A DNA stretch of 24,024 bases from Theodoxus fluviatilis (Eukaryota > Mollusca > Gastropoda > Cycloneritida > Neritidae), in NCBI GenBank assembly GCA_034096865.1, contig JAWQFJ010001792.1, positions 127,501 to 151,524 of the forward strand, read 5' to 3'. Shown here piece by piece: positions 8,910 to 19,434 of the stretch (position 1 is the stretch's first letter; the number at the start of each line of letters is the position of its first letter). The notes under the pieces are model-generated. The model was not told the DNA's origin. It saw only the letters and a list, made by a program, of their open reading frames with translations, and did no database searches. Made by a program: the position numbers and the translations under genes.

Positions 8910-10224
8910 CTGTTGCAACAGAGAATCCGCAACTCTCAAAGCACCTTGAGATTGTGGCAGGCAAAAGCTTGTTCCAGGACTTCTTTAACCAGAACACTGC
9001 ATCCAGAAGATCCACAGACTTGACCAGCTCTGGTCCTGTACTTGTTCCGTCCTTTTCCATTTCAAACAGCAAATAGAGAGACATGGCGTAGAAGAAACTT
9101 TCTGTAATTTAGCTTGACAGCCTGAATGACACCAGCATCAAGAGGCTGAAGCCTGGAGGTTGTGTTTGGAGGTAGCCTTTTGAAGGTCACATGAGAGAGA
9201 GCAATTGGTGGGTGGGCTGAGCAGTTGTCAACGAAAATGAGAATGCGTCTGTTTTGAATTCTCAATTTGTTGTTCAGTTTTTGTGCCCACTGTGTGAATA
9301 TGGCTGCTGTCATCCAAGCTTTCTTGTTTGAGTAATAGTCCATGCCAAGAGAAGCCATATCAATGCGCTGGAAACACCTGGGCTTAGCACTGCGCCCAAT
9401 GACAAGAGGTTTCAGTTTTTCCCCACAGGCACTTGCACAAAACAAGACTGTCACTCTCTCCTTTGAAATTTTCACCCCAGCAGCATCATCCTTTCCCTTT
9501 CCCACCATTGACTTCGATGGCATGGCTCTAAAGTACAAACCGGTTTCGTCGGCGTTGAACACATTTTCCGGTAGAAAACCAGCGCACAAATCAGGGAGTC
9601 TCTTTTTCCAGTCATCTACAGTGGCACTGTCCACCTCTCCTCTCTCACCACTGAGGCAAGCAGCCTGCTCATTGTGCCGTTTTAACCACCGATCAAGCCA
9701 GCCATTTGATCCAGTGAAATCATCCAACCCCAGCTCCACCGACAAAAGAATTGCCTTCTCTTGAATGAGTTTTCCAGTCACTGGTATTTTTCTGCGCCTA
9801 GCATTGCAAAACCACTCCCAAACACGATCATTTACTTCACTGAAAGTACATTTTCTTACTTTGGCGTACTTCCTGTCGCCACGATCTCCACCTTTCCAGC
9901 GAGAAAGAATTGACTCTTTGTCCTTGATTATGCCTTGAATTTGTGTCTTTCCAACAGAAAGGGACTTTGCAATCGAAATAGCACTTTCTCCCGAATTGCT
10001 TCTTTTCACAACATCAACTCTTTGCTCTAGAGTCAAAGGAGTACGTTTTCTTTTTCCGAGCAATGATGAACGACCTGCTTTCTATGCCATGATTTTCTCA
10101 TTGCGCGCGCTTTCTCGTTCTCGCGCGATTTGACTAATCGACGTCGTCTGCTGCTCCATGAAAATGCTGACTACGTGTATCCAAACGTTCAGCGGATTTA
10201 TTTTAATGATTAAAAAGAGTGCGA

Positions 10225-10395
10225 TCTCTCGGTCGTAATTTGGACATTTTTGTTGAAAAGTCGTAAAAAGCCTTTAAAGTTCGGTCGTAAACCGCGTTAG
10301 AGGGGGAGTCGTAAATGAGAAGGCAAGTAAATAAGGAAAACAACCCGTCAGAAAAATTCTGGTCTTTAAAGAGGGGTAGTCGTAAACAAGGGGGT
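10225..10395. repeat. Subterminal GTCGTAA/AGAGGGG motif cluster of the Tigger element
   Basis: GTCGTAA occurs five times within about 160 bp (near 10233, 10260, 10284, 10309 and 10379), twice preceded by an AGAGGG-type motif. At the left end, AGAGGGG recurs (7940-7970) with TTTTACGACTT. Repeated subterminal motifs like these are often transposase-binding sites. That role is inferred. Confidence 0.6.
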
Positions 10396-10411
10396 CGCAT
10401 TTCAGGGGTTG

Positions 10412-10413
10412 NN
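10412..10413. other. NN ambiguity/gap at the transposon edge
   Basis: Two undetermined bases sit exactly where the last five transposon bases plus the TA duplication should be, at the junction with a long polypyrimidine tract. The gap size is unlikely to be literal. Confidence 0.95.
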
Positions 10414-10826
10414 CTCCTCCTCTCCTCCGGCTCCTGCCTCCTCCTCTCCTCTCCTCGTCCTGCTCCTGCTCCTCCTCCTCCTCCTCATCCCCCTCCCCCT
10501 TCTCCTCACCCTCCTCTCCTCCTCCTCCCTCCTCAGTCGTCGTTCTCTCCTCCCTCCTACTCCTCCTCTCCTCCCTCCCTCTCCTCATCCTCCTCTCCTC
10601 TCCTCTCAGCCTCCTCCCTCCTCCCTCAGCCTCCCTCTCTATCCCCTTTCTCCCTCTCCTCTCTCTCCATCTCCTCTCTCCCTCCCCCTCCCTATCTATC
10701 CCCTTTCTCCCTCCCCCCTCCCTCTCAATCCCCTCTCTCCCTCCCCCTCCGTCTCTATCCCCTTTCTGCCTCCCCCTTCCTCCCTTTCCTCCCCTCTCCC
10801 GGTCCTCCCCCCTCTCCCCCCCCCTC
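10414..10826. repeat. Polypyrimidine (CTC/TCC-rich) tract
   Basis: About 410 bp almost entirely C and T on the plus strand, built from CTCCTC, CCTCCCTC and CTATCCCCTTTCTCCCTC-type imperfect units. The interior (10629-10770) shows a loose period of about 30-60 bp. Such mirror-like homopyrimidine DNA can form triplex (H-DNA). Pro/Ser/Leu-rich and Arg/Glu/Gly-rich frames across it are compositional artefacts. Confidence 0.93.
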
Positions 10827-11106
10827 CACATCATCATCTTGAAGATCCATGGACTAAACGAATGATGCAGCCCCGCATTCCATCGTCTTGTGGTTGAGAC
10901 AATCCTCCTTTGCTGACCAAATTGCCGACTTCATCATCCTTGCCATTTCAGCAAGAAATTATCCCTGGTGGGGGCTTCAGAGGGAGATTTACAGACCCCC
11001 TCCCAGACACTAACTCTCCGCCTCTCTCCAGCTTCCCCCACCTCACCTCTTGCCCCCACCTCCCTCTTTCTGTTTCCACTCATGGCTCTGCGCCAAAAGA
11101 ACACGT

Positions 11107-11175
11107 GAGTGAATGAATGAATGAATGAATGAATGAATGAATGAATGAATGAATGAAGGAATGAGTGAATGAATG
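11107..11175. repeat. (GAAT)n microsatellite
   Basis: GAAT/GAGT tetranucleotide array, slightly interrupted at its right end, directly joined to the dispersed repeat copy that follows. Confidence 0.95.
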
Positions 11176-11352
11176 GAGTTTTACGCCCATCAGCCTCTGG
11201 AGGTTATGTAAAGACGATTGCACCACGAACAATCACAAGAGCTATTTAGAGTTCAGAGCTAATCAAATCACAATGTCCCTAGCTATGAACGCCTTTTATC
11301 AATAGCGTAGGGAGACACTGTGTGACTATTTTCACCCACAACTCACAGGGAG
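11176..11352 (+). repeat. Dispersed ~190-bp repeat, diverged copy A
   Basis: It shares order and landmarks with the three copies at 18.3, 19.4 and 20.2 kb: GTTTTACG, CATCAGCCT, TTATGTAA, a CACAAGAGCTATTTAGAG counterpart, TGTCCCTAG, GCGTAGGGAGACAC, then ACCCACAACTCACAGGGA. It is clearly more diverged than the others. As in them, a tetranucleotide array sits on the left edge. It has no coding capacity. Confidence 0.75.
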
Positions 11353-11524
11353 AGGTGGAGTGGAGAAAGCTATAAGAATAAAGGAATACATATTGGGACT
11401 AGATGGGGTGACGGTGGGGACTGGTATTGGGAGCTGTTGGATGGGAAGTGTCAGGGTGGTTAATAGAGGGCAGAGGTTGTTGTTAAGTAATGCCATGCTT
11501 TTATAGAGGAAAGTAAAAAGAATG

Positions 11525-11664
<140 letters not shown>

Positions 11665-12095
11665 ATTGATTGATTGATCTTTATTTCGGCCGACGACCCG
11701 ACATGATTGTACAACATCAATTAATCGTATATGAGACCATCATATGGCAATAAGGAGTAAAAAGGAAAAAGTTGAAATAAACGTATACGAATCATATGAT
11801 ATCATTACGTTATTACAGAACCAATTACTTACAAAAACGTAGGAATGAGGATTATAATTATGGACAAAAGGAAATCTGTCTGGTAACAATTCAAAGTTAA
11901 AATTAATAGTGTTATGTACAGGTAAAAAGCCTTACTGCTGATTAAAATTGGACCATACAGGCCTGATAGTCTATGTACAGATTTATGCGTGGATTTATCT
12001 CAATCAGCAATTGCACGTGCCAGTTACAATAAAAATCTCGTGATAGCATAGACAGTAGCATGCCATAACATTCAGGTAAAAAACGTGTTAGTATT

Positions 12096-12400
12096 CTAAT
12101 GGGTGGAAACTACTTCATCCGTTCTTGTCATGTCTACATCGCTGTCTTCGGATATTTCCAGCATTTTTTCATCACGAAGTTTCAAACCGTAATAAATAAA
12201 CATTGCCGAGTTACGGGATTTCTCCTTGTCTCGCCCATCTATAAAAAATGACACATTGTTTCTCGACCTTAGCAAGTATGGAGATAGGTATCTTTGTCTA
12301 AGTTCTTTATACATAGGGCATTGCAACATAAAATGCCTTTCATCTTCAGTTTCACTACAGAATGGACATGACCTTTCAGTGTTTATTTCTGTTTTTGTAT
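12096..12400 (-). pseudogene. LINE C-terminal Cys-His domain and tail
   Basis: This continues the RT protein after a one-base frameshift near 12385-12400. The frame reads CPFCSETEDERHFMLQCP, a CxxC...H...C knuckle typical of the end of I/Nimb/Jockey-like ORF2 proteins. About 75 further residues with basic and acidic clusters follow, ending at a stop near 12096. In family members this region is thought to bind nucleic acid. Only the region from 12329 downward looks like a separate ORF, but it is part of the same protein. Confidence 0.8.
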
Positions 12401-13860
12401 GTATATTGTTTTTAATTCATTATTACCCATTCTAAAACGAACGAAGACGTCTCTAAATTTCTTAATGCCAATATAACTTAAATAATCTTCGCTCGTTAGC
12501 GCATCTTTAAAGGTCCTGTACAAAACAAATCGATCACTGCTGCCTAGTTTACACAGCCACTCTTGCTGATAATTGTCGCGTAGCCTCTGTCTCAAAGACC
12601 GGAGAAAAGCCTTTTCATTCATGGTGCCACCAGTCATCCACACATACCCAAATCCCAGTTGTGAGAGACAGTTTTCTACCGATCTTGTCCAATCATACTC
12701 TCGTGGTACATTTGCACTTAACAACATGCGATAGGCCTGCTTAGGTAATCGGTTGTCGGGCATTTTAGATATCCTGAGCCAGTACTTTATACACTTCGTC
12801 ATTGCTTGTATGAACAAAGGGTATCTCCCTAATTCCCCATAACACTTGTTGTTGGACGATCTCATACCAACGTTTAAAAATCTTTTACAAGCAAAGAGGT
12901 GTGCTCTCTCGATAGTTTGTCTTCTGGTTGCGCCCCACAACTCTGCTCCATACAGAAGGGTAGGCAACACCTGGGCGTCAAATAATCTAAAGAATACGCA
13001 TGGATTCGTCGTGTGCAGATTCCACATAGTTTTTAAAAGATGCACAATCTTTTGTTTTCCTTTTGTCACATGTTTTTCAAGGGCAGCAGTTATAGACAGT
13101 TTGGTGGTGAACGTAAAGCCCAGATATCTATAGTTGTTGACAACTTCCAAAGCTACACCACCAATGGTCCACCTTTCTCCTCTGGCGAGGAATCCACCCC
13201 GCCTAAAAACCATAACCTTGGTCTTGTCTTTGTTCACCTGAAGACCAAGCTCTTGTGAAACGTGGTTCAGGTTGTCTATTTGACATTGCAATCCCACAGG
13301 TGTTGTGGACAACAGTACTAGATCATCGGCAAACATGAGTAAAAATATTTCCGGTGTTCCCGGCGTTAACTGTACACCGTGTCTTCCATGTTTACGTATA
13401 AAATCAGCTACATACGACACGTATAGACAAAACATTATTGGAGACTCAACTGCCCCCTGCCTCACGCCAACCGGACATTTAAAAGGATCTGACAAGGCCC
13501 CGTTCCATCGAACACATGCACACACTTCTGAATACACAGCCTTGAGCATCCTAAAAAATTTGGTTGAAATACCCAGCTTCTCAAGTACTTGCCACAGGCG
13601 AGCTCTGTCTACCGAATCAAAAGCTTTCTGGTAGTCAATAAAAGCAGCATACAGTTTTCCTCGACCCCGGCCGTACACGTGTTTTACGGCAATAGAATAG
13701 AGTGTAAATATATGGTCGGTTGTTGAATGGTCTTCCCGTAAATCCGCTTGTTCAAAAGAGAACTTATTTTCCCTTTCGGCCCAATCTCGTAAACGATTTG
13801 TAAGGATTGACATGAAAAGTTTGCTAATGGTACACAATAAAGAAATACCTCGGTAATTTT
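12383..13860 (-). pseudogene. LINE reverse transcriptase core
   Basis: A 484-codon open stretch contains successive RT motifs: NYRGIS and TISKLF just before and at its start (reading from about 13860), a DHSTTDHIF motif (about residues 36-44), the first catalytic Asp in FIDYQKAFD (D68), VRQGAVESP (about 125-133), FADDLVLL (DD at 171-172), then a GLQVNKDKT motif and a thumb region with an RYLGF segment. It copies element RNA at a nicked target site. The listed ATG is not the true start, because homologous sequence continues upstream in the same frame to a TAG at 13883-13885. The frame ends early at 12383 because of a frameshift before the Cys-His domain. Confidence 0.92.
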
Positions 13861-13899
13861 TCAGCTGAACTCTATCTCCCGTCTAAAAATATGGGACTA

Positions 13900-14360
13900 T
13901 TATTGACTCTCTCCAGGTGCGAGGGAATATTGTTTGTCATACAGGGTATTAAAAAACAAGATGAGAAAGGGAGTAATGCTGCCAGTTGTAAGCTTCCACA
14001 GATCCCCTGAGACTTCATCTACACCTGGTGCTCTCTTGGGACGGAGCTTGGCTATAGCAAGCCTCACCTCTTCTTCTGCTATTGGAGCATCTAGTTCTTC
14101 ATGATGGATAATAAGTTTTTCTGGCTCATGCAGGGTAGGTCTATCTGAGCTAAACAAGCACTCAAAATAGTTTGCCCAGTCTCATAAATCAATAAGGGGT
14201 TGCTCTCTATTTCTACCCGCGGCACGTCGTACAAATAATGGAGGCTGTATTTAAGCTGTTCATAAGTTTTTGACAGGAATCTTGATAATGTTTTCTATTC
14301 TTATCTCGGATAAGTTGTTGGTAATTTTTTCTGCAATGTATGTATTTATCTTTGTCTGCC

Positions 14361-14363
<3 letters not shown>
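13900..14363 (-). pseudogene. LINE pre-RT segment, broken
   Basis: The 13900-14200 part reads DWANYFECLFSS and then EEEVRLAIAKLRPKRAPGVD, the conserved RT entry motif (K-x-K-A-x-G-x-D class). It is separated from the core by a frameshift near 13915 and the TAG at 13883-13885, and it is preceded by an in-frame TGA near 14185. 14213-14363 encodes a basic, helical piece (KNYQQLIRDKNRKHYQ) that resembles the linker between endonuclease and RT. Sequence ends abruptly at the GT array. Confidence 0.8.
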
Positions 14364-14364
<1 letters not shown>

Positions 14365-14458
<94 letters not shown>

Positions 14459-14523
14459 CAGAGAGACAGAGAGAGAGAAAGATAGAGAGAGATGGACAGA
14501 GACAGAGACAGAGACAGAGACTG

Positions 14524-14567
<44 letters not shown>
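14365..14567. repeat. Compound (GT)n(GA)n(CA)n array
   Basis: GT (14365-14450), GA/GACA (14451-14522) and CA (14525-14567) in series. The GT and CA blocks are reverse complements with a purine-rich loop between them. The array separates two unrelated retroelement fragments. Confidence 0.96.
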
Positions 14568-14568
<1 letters not shown>

Positions 14569-15545
14569 AGTTCGGCGGCAGGTCTCCCTGGTACCTCTAG
14601 AGGCGGGCACGGTTCACTATCCAGGGGCGGGCACGAGGATGTTGCTTGATGCGGAACACCCCTTCATATACCTTGCCCACCACCTTGTAGGGTCCGGTCC
14701 ACGGCCGAGCTAGCTTGGTGGTGCACCCCCTCTTGACCCGTGGGTTGTAATACCAGACAGCGGTGCCCTCAGAAAAAGTCTGGTCGTCGGCCTTGCGGTC
14801 GTACCATGCCTTCATTCGATCTGCGCTCTGCTGCAGATGTGTCCTTGCGGACCTCTGTACCGCCTGCAGCGTATCCTGGAGTCGCGTTACGTACTGGGGC
14901 ACGTCACGGGGGGTGTCTTCCAATGGCCGTGGCAGCACCAAGTCAGCTGGGAGCCTTAGCTCTCGTCCAAGCATCAGTCGACTGGGGGAGATGCCTGTAG
15001 CCTCCTGGACTGCTGAGCGGTAGGCCATCAGAGCGAAGGGTAGGTGCTGCTCCTAATCCCTCTGGTGATCGCGGACACACTTAGAGAGGCACCCGACCAG
15101 GGTCCGGTTGTACCGTTCCACCATGCCATCTGACTGGGGATAAGCTGGCGTCGTACGGGTCTTGTGAATCCCCATCAGGCGGCAGGTTTCCTGAAAGACC
15201 GCAGACTCGAAGTTTCTCTCCTGGTCCGAGTGCAGCTCCAAGGGCAGCGCAAAACGGGTGAAGAAACCCTCCTCCAGAGCACTAGCCACCGTCGTCGCCT
15301 CCTGGTTTGGGAGAGGGTATGCTTTGGGCCATTTGGTGAAGTAGTCCATGACTACCAGAACGTATCGTTTGCCAGAATCAGTCTCTGAAAGGGGTCCAAG
15401 ATGTCAACAGCTTCCTTCTCCATCGGTGCTCCTGTCAGGTAGATTTGGGCAGGGCCATGACGGTGTCGGCGGGGTCCTGTCCGCGAAGCACAAATACCGC
15501 AGCGTCGGCACCAGTCATCCACAGCAGTACGCCTCCGTGCAGATG
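14568..15545 (-). pseudogene. Ty3/gypsy retrotransposon integrase fragment, broken
   Basis: The minus strand encodes a gypsy-type integrase: a partial zinc-binding remnant (WCRRCGICASR, the CxxC half only), then the catalytic core with D in VMDYFTKWPKA, D in LHSDQERNFES (the family normally has SDQG; here Glu replaces Gly) and E in GMVERYNRT, 35 residues after the second D. A C-terminal part resembling the GPY region follows (ARPWTGPYKVVGKV), ending RPWIVNRARL. Breaks are a frameshift near 15395, an in-frame TAG at 15053-15055 and another TAG near 14594, after which the frame still reads towards PPN. The HxxxH half of the zinc finger, RT, RNase H, protease, gag and LTRs are not seen. The 5' side switches to a minisatellite near 15545. 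Confidence 0.9.
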
Positions 15546-15616
15546 CTGCAGACGAGAGGGAGGGTGACGCGGGAGAAGACCGGGATGAGGAGCAAACTGC
15601 TACACAATCAGACTCT

Positions 15617-15698
15617 GACCCAGCAGTTGAACAGGCTTCTGAGCCAGCAACTGAACAGGCTTCTGAGCCAGCAGCTGAACAGGCTTCTGAGCCAGCAG
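15617..15698. repeat. 24-bp minisatellite, about 3.4 copies
   Basis: Units of 24 bp start at 15617, 15641, 15665 and 15689 (GAGCCAGCA...GAACAGGCTTCT). They differ mainly at one triplet (GTT, ACT, GCT). One plus frame reads an acidic peptide with EQASEPA repeats after an acidic run, ending in TAG just past the array. The triplet-confined variation and acidic run are weakly suggestive of former coding sequence. Confidence 0.9.
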
Positions 15699-15699
15699 A

Positions 15700-17649
15700 G
15701 TAGTCTCCCTCTAGCTCCTTTCCTTCCCCAGGACCACGTAAGTGCAAGAATAGCCCTTTCAGTTCAAACACAACGCCAGCACTAATTAGGCCTAAGTGGC
15801 CAAGTAAAAAATGGGGAAATGATGTAATCTCCGTCAGTACGCATAATGCCTATGTGGATGGATGGTGTGGGATGAATGGAACTACGTTGGTTAACTTGGA
15901 AATGGGGTCATCTACATGTAAATTGTGTGTTTCCATGTCCTGTGTAACGAGTAAGACTTTCAAATCCGGGCATCCATGCCAAATCAATTTAGTAGAAAGC
16001 TTCTGATTAGCTAATCGCCCACATCGTCTGCCTGCCAATGAACTTGCTTTTTAAAAAATTAACTGTAATTAATCCGTAGTAATTTCGGGTAGAGCTATTT
16101 CAGTACCTATTTATTTATTATTTAATTGTAATACTATTCATTTGTTTCTTCGTTCGAGTTTCAACAAAACAATTAAAGACTGCTGCTACCAGGGGCATTC
16201 TACCACGATTTTGAAGTCTTCGCCACTCACGTTCCAGGTCTATGACATCGCTCTAAAGAACCTACTGTGTCTAGTATGAGGCCGTGTGAAAAGTTTCGTG
16301 CCACACCAAACACCATCCTAAGTCTTCCACTTTTGTTTCTCTTTCCAGAGTAGCAGCCACCAATGATGCTGGCACCAGCTGTGGCCCTGCCTTTCTGTGA
16401 TAAGAATGAATGTCTGCCAGCCGTCCGAAGGTCCGTCGCTCGCTTGCTTTGAGTGTGCGACTTACCTCCCCTGGGTGACGCAAGTCACGTGAGCTCGTGG
16501 TTGCTATGGTTACCGTCCTCGCAGCCCTCTCCAACATTTGTTGGTGGCGTTGTTGCTGGTCATTCCGTCCATGTCATGTGGAACTGTCAGTCTACATCTG
16601 CTGAGGAGCTGCAGCATCCGCCATCATCATCCGCGTCTTCAACTCGTTCATCGATCTACGTCGTGCCTCAACGCATGTTTATTCATGAATGTCTTTGAAA
16701 TTCACACGCAGTATCTATTATATACGTGTAGTCCATTGCTTTCTCTGTAGATATGACATTTTCCTGTCTGAACTGCGTCAGTGAAGTCTGGCCCACGCAC
16801 AGTGGTTACATCTCAAAACTGTAAGATGTCGGGTTGTCCTGTCTCGTTTCTTCTTCCTGAGACGGAGATTTTTCTGTCTACCGGGAATCACAGAAAGAAC
16901 TGCATTAATGAAAACCGAACGATTTCAGCGAAAACTTTTCAACTGTCAAATGAGTACCACGGCGTACTTGTATTACTTCTTCTTTAGAAATGTTGGTGTT
17001 ATACGGAAGCTCCTCATCAGGAAGTTTGAATATAATTATACACATACCTTTCGCTCAGACGTTTTGCATGGTGCAGCGGTTTGACTACGAGGGCTGGTGC
17101 AGAATAGAGCATGCTTTTCACACATATGGAAGGCATCATGCTCATGTCATTTTATGCAGATGGTGATGACCATGGTTTTTGAAATATATTTTCAGCATTA
17201 CGATATTGTTTAAACGTTTTTCTTTATCTCACACGAGATGAGAGTATATGGACTAGGAGAGGATTGATGAAATTTAACCAAGTATTATTATCATGATTGT
17301 TGCAAGAACACGAAATTCCTGCTTTGAGTCCCTCTTTTCATGCAGTTCTTTCCTTTTAAGCAATGCTGTTATAAATACATTAGCACGTGTTCTGGACTGA
17401 AGCATCCTGTACATATCTCTTCGTAGCTATGCAGCAATAAGAATTATTGCTTGGGCAAATTGATGAGAAATCAAAATGAAGATATTTGTGAAGATCTGTG
17501 TAGCTTTCTTCGGAAACAGTAAATGGGACACATCTTATCTCCCTGTAACCATAAGTTACATGTCATTGTGGTTTGGATGGATTCGTTGATAAAGTGAATA
17601 GAATCGATGAAAAGGCAAGTATTTTTCGTTTTCTGTTATTCATAGTGAT

Positions 17650-17652
<3 letters not shown>
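15700..17652. other. Long unrecognised stretch without supported gene
   Basis: Moderately AT-rich, with no mobile-element motif that I recognise. The longest frames (88 codons minus, 16271-16537; 81 codons plus, 16453-16698) overlap, lack domains, and the plus one starts directly after an in-frame TGA. A CCAG|GACCAC|GTAAGT sequence at 15728-15743 resembles adjacent acceptor and donor sites but would give a 6-bp exon. Nothing else can be supported. Confidence 0.4.
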
Positions 17653-17718
<66 letters not shown>

Positions 17719-17754
17719 TGTGTATGAGTGTCCGTCTGTACGTTCTTTCGTCCA

Positions 17755-17794
<40 letters not shown>

Positions 17795-17896
17795 CCTGTG
17801 TCTATGTCTGTCTGTGTGTGGGTGTGTCTCTCTGTCGATTTCCTTCCCTACCTCCCTCCTTTCTCTCTCACACACACGCACGCACGCACACACACA
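17653..17896. repeat. Compound (GA)n ... (GT)n ... (CA)n cluster
   Basis: GA array at 17653-17716, GT array at about 17756-17784, then GT-rich, CT-rich and CA/CGCA-rich sequence to 17896. It has the same block order (GT before CA) as the array at 14365-14567. A short GCGCGCGCGC run follows at about 17925-17934. Confidence 0.93.
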
Positions 17897-18254
17897 AACA
17901 CAATTACATACAAATGCAAAGCACGCGCGCGCGCAGAGTTGTTATACATGCTTTGCAGAGCCTTATATTCAGTATTTATCATTCCGCCTACAATGCAAGT
18001 GTGGCTGAAGACCTGGTGAACGTGCACCGTTTTGACGAAACGAAATGGTACATGCTATAAAAAGAACGTTTCATGATGTTATAATGCAAAATAACGTAAT
18101 GCAGCATGAAAAGATATGGATATGAGGGAAGATTTAGGTCAGAACACGAAAATTCACCTGCACTAGTCTCAAGCCAACTTTGAATTGGTCGACGTTCTCC
18201 ACACCCAACATCGTCCATCTTAACCGGGAAGTCAAACTCGCCATCGAGACTGGA
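17897..18254. other. Unrecognised stretch
   Basis: No gene or element recognised. The short open frames on both strands have no motif. Confidence 0.35.
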
Positions 18255-18452
18255 TGATGGTTGATGGATGGATGGATAGTGTTTTACGGCCTATCAGCCT
18301 TTGTAGGTTATTTAAGGCCATTAAGCACGAAAATCACTAGAACAGTTTAAAGTAAACGTAATCCAGTCACGGTGTCCCTAGTTATTCGCCTCTTACGAAT
18401 CGCGTAGGGAGACGCGGTGGGTCAATTCTTACCCCGAATCCAAAGGGGGATT
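18255..18452 (+). repeat. Dispersed ~190-bp repeat, copy B
   Basis: It starts with a short GGAT tetranucleotide run, then GTTTTACGGCCTATCAGCCT, CACTAGAACAGTTTA, GTCACGGTGTCCCTAG, CCTCTTACGAATCGCGTAGG, GTCAATTCTTACCCC and a terminal GGGGGA. It is closely similar to copies C and D on the same strand. It contains a small hairpin (AGCCT...AGG) near its left end. No Pol III box or ORF is recognised, so SINE, MITE or satellite-derived origin is open. Confidence 0.88.
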
Positions 18453-18599
18453 TGGTGATGGTAATCAAGCAGAACCTAGGACAAAGGGCCAGTTGCACAA
18501 TGCGCTTTGAACGCAGTAGTTGGCGGCTAACACATTGCTAATTCCGTCTTCCCAGATCAAAGCATGTCGCCGTGGGGACAAGCAACCAAGGGGGAAATA

Positions 18600-19434
18600 T
18601 GAATATTTAACGCCGCACTTGAGTCAGGGTGATGCCTGACGCAAGGCAAACCTTGATCACGTTTTCGCTGGTACAGCCAGAGAGAAGGACCACCTGGAGG
18701 AGACGATCAATGGCGCCTGCATATCGTTGATCGCCAGGCGATGGAGTGTAAGGACAAACAACTGTTGACCTTGTCAGAGGTCACCGCCCTTCATCTCTCT
18801 ATCAACTGAAATATCGAGCCATTGTCAGAGTGCGTCCTCCAATTAGAAGACGGTGGCATCCCGAAGCCATGCCGTCCAGGGAGCTTGCCAAAGACACCTC
18901 GTTTAATTCCAAGCCAGTCACTCTGTTTCCAAAGATATCTGACAAAAGAACTAGTCGCTGGAGAGCAGATTTCAACATCTAGAAGGAAAAGTCAGACACG
19001 CTAGAAACTAAGCACAGCAGAAATGATCAGTTGGAAGAGGAAAGGGAGACGGCAGCGGTGATCAGGGACATGGCCATGGTACAACCGTGTTCACCTTCGA
19101 TTAAGATGGCAAGAACTGCCAACCCAACAGTGCGCTCCCTGACAATACCATGGGTTTCAGGCGACGACTGCTGACCTTGAGGGCAACGACACATTGTCTA
19201 CTGAGATTAGTAGACAACAACAAAATTCTCTTGACACTCATGTTGACAAAATATCAGTCATCGCACACGTCACACATATCACACTTAGAGATCCAAATTA
19301 ATTCCACTGGAAATACACGCGCTGAAGGTATATTGAGCCCCGTCTTTTATTGAAAGGAAGAAAGAAAATGCCATTCTGGTAGACCAGCTCGAGAAGGTAT
19401 TGCTGGTGTGTACCAGAGTGAGAAAACACATGCA
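18600..19434 (+). pseudogene. Possible decayed coiled-coil gene remnants
   Basis: Several short plus-strand frames read like charged coiled-coil protein, each interrupted: KDHLEETINGA near 18687, KDKQLLTLSEVTALHLSIN to a TGA near 18809, SECVLQLEDGG near 18825, a TAG near 18981 followed by KSDTLETKHSRNDQLEEER and downstream residues (18985-19080), and ERKKENAILVDQLEKVLLV at about 19354-19410. The last is cut by repeat copy C. Heptad-like Leu spacing and Glu/Lys/Arg richness are visible. No named family can be assigned and the frames do not join cleanly. A chance reading of ordinary sequence remains possible. Confidence 0.3.

Larger units (their letters stand above)
8323..10090 (-). pseudogene. 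Tigger/pogo transposase, broken
   Basis: DDE/D transposase of the pogo group, which cuts and pastes the surrounding element. Reading from 10063 there are an HTH_psq-type domain (about residues 10-55), a CENP-B/Tc5-like DNA-binding domain (about 75-135, GSNGWLDRWLKRHN) and a catalytic domain with FNADETGL (D172), FVDNCSAH (D279) and LQPLDAGV (D309). The last two Asp residues have 29 between them, as in pogo/Tigger. Downstream sequence continues with WLKKSW, CFESCGF and an acidic tail, as in full-length Tigger proteins. The likely ancestral start is ATG at 10088-10090, but a TAG sits at codon 3 (10082-10084). Frameshifts lie near 9085-9095 and near 8630. A probable intron (8744-8909) divides the C-terminal part. 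The protein ends at a TGA near 8323, shortly after a PCNA-binding motif. It cannot make a full transposase as sequenced. Confidence 0.92.
7886..10411 (-). mobile_element. Tigger/pogo (Tc1/mariner superfamily) DNA transposon
   Basis: The left end reads CAGTACAACCCCTCTTTTAC and is preceded by TA (7884-7885), the standard target dinucleotide. The right end, reverse complemented, shares CAACCCCT and then TTTACGACT, so the two are terminal inverted repeats of about 25-45 bp with indels. The element is about 2.53 kb, a usual Tigger size, and encodes a minus-strand transposase. Right-end bases expected before CAACCCCT (CAGTA) are missing and replaced by NN at 10412-10413. The subterminal zones carry repeated AGAGGGG and GTCGTAA motifs. 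The copy is defective because its transposase is interrupted. Confidence 0.9.

Noticed and set aside
9342..9764. 140-codon plus-strand ORF
   Set aside because: It is the antisense shadow of the Tigger transposase catalytic region.
10274..10897. Pro/Ser/Leu-rich and Arg/Glu/Gly-rich proteins across the polypyrimidine tract
   Set aside because: Pure composition effect of CT-rich DNA; two frames even run through the NN gap.
14213..14713. Thr-His, Cys-Val and Arg-Glu repeat proteins
   Set aside because: Direct translations of CA/GT/GA microsatellites. Only the small basic segment at 14213-14363 is meaningful, as LINE sequence.
14740..15388. Plus-strand ORFs of 74-86 codons
   Set aside because: Antisense shadows of the gypsy integrase coding sequence.
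15728..15743. Micro-exon between CCAG acceptor and GTAAGT donor
   Set aside because: Only 6 bp long, with no supporting flanking frames; likely chance.
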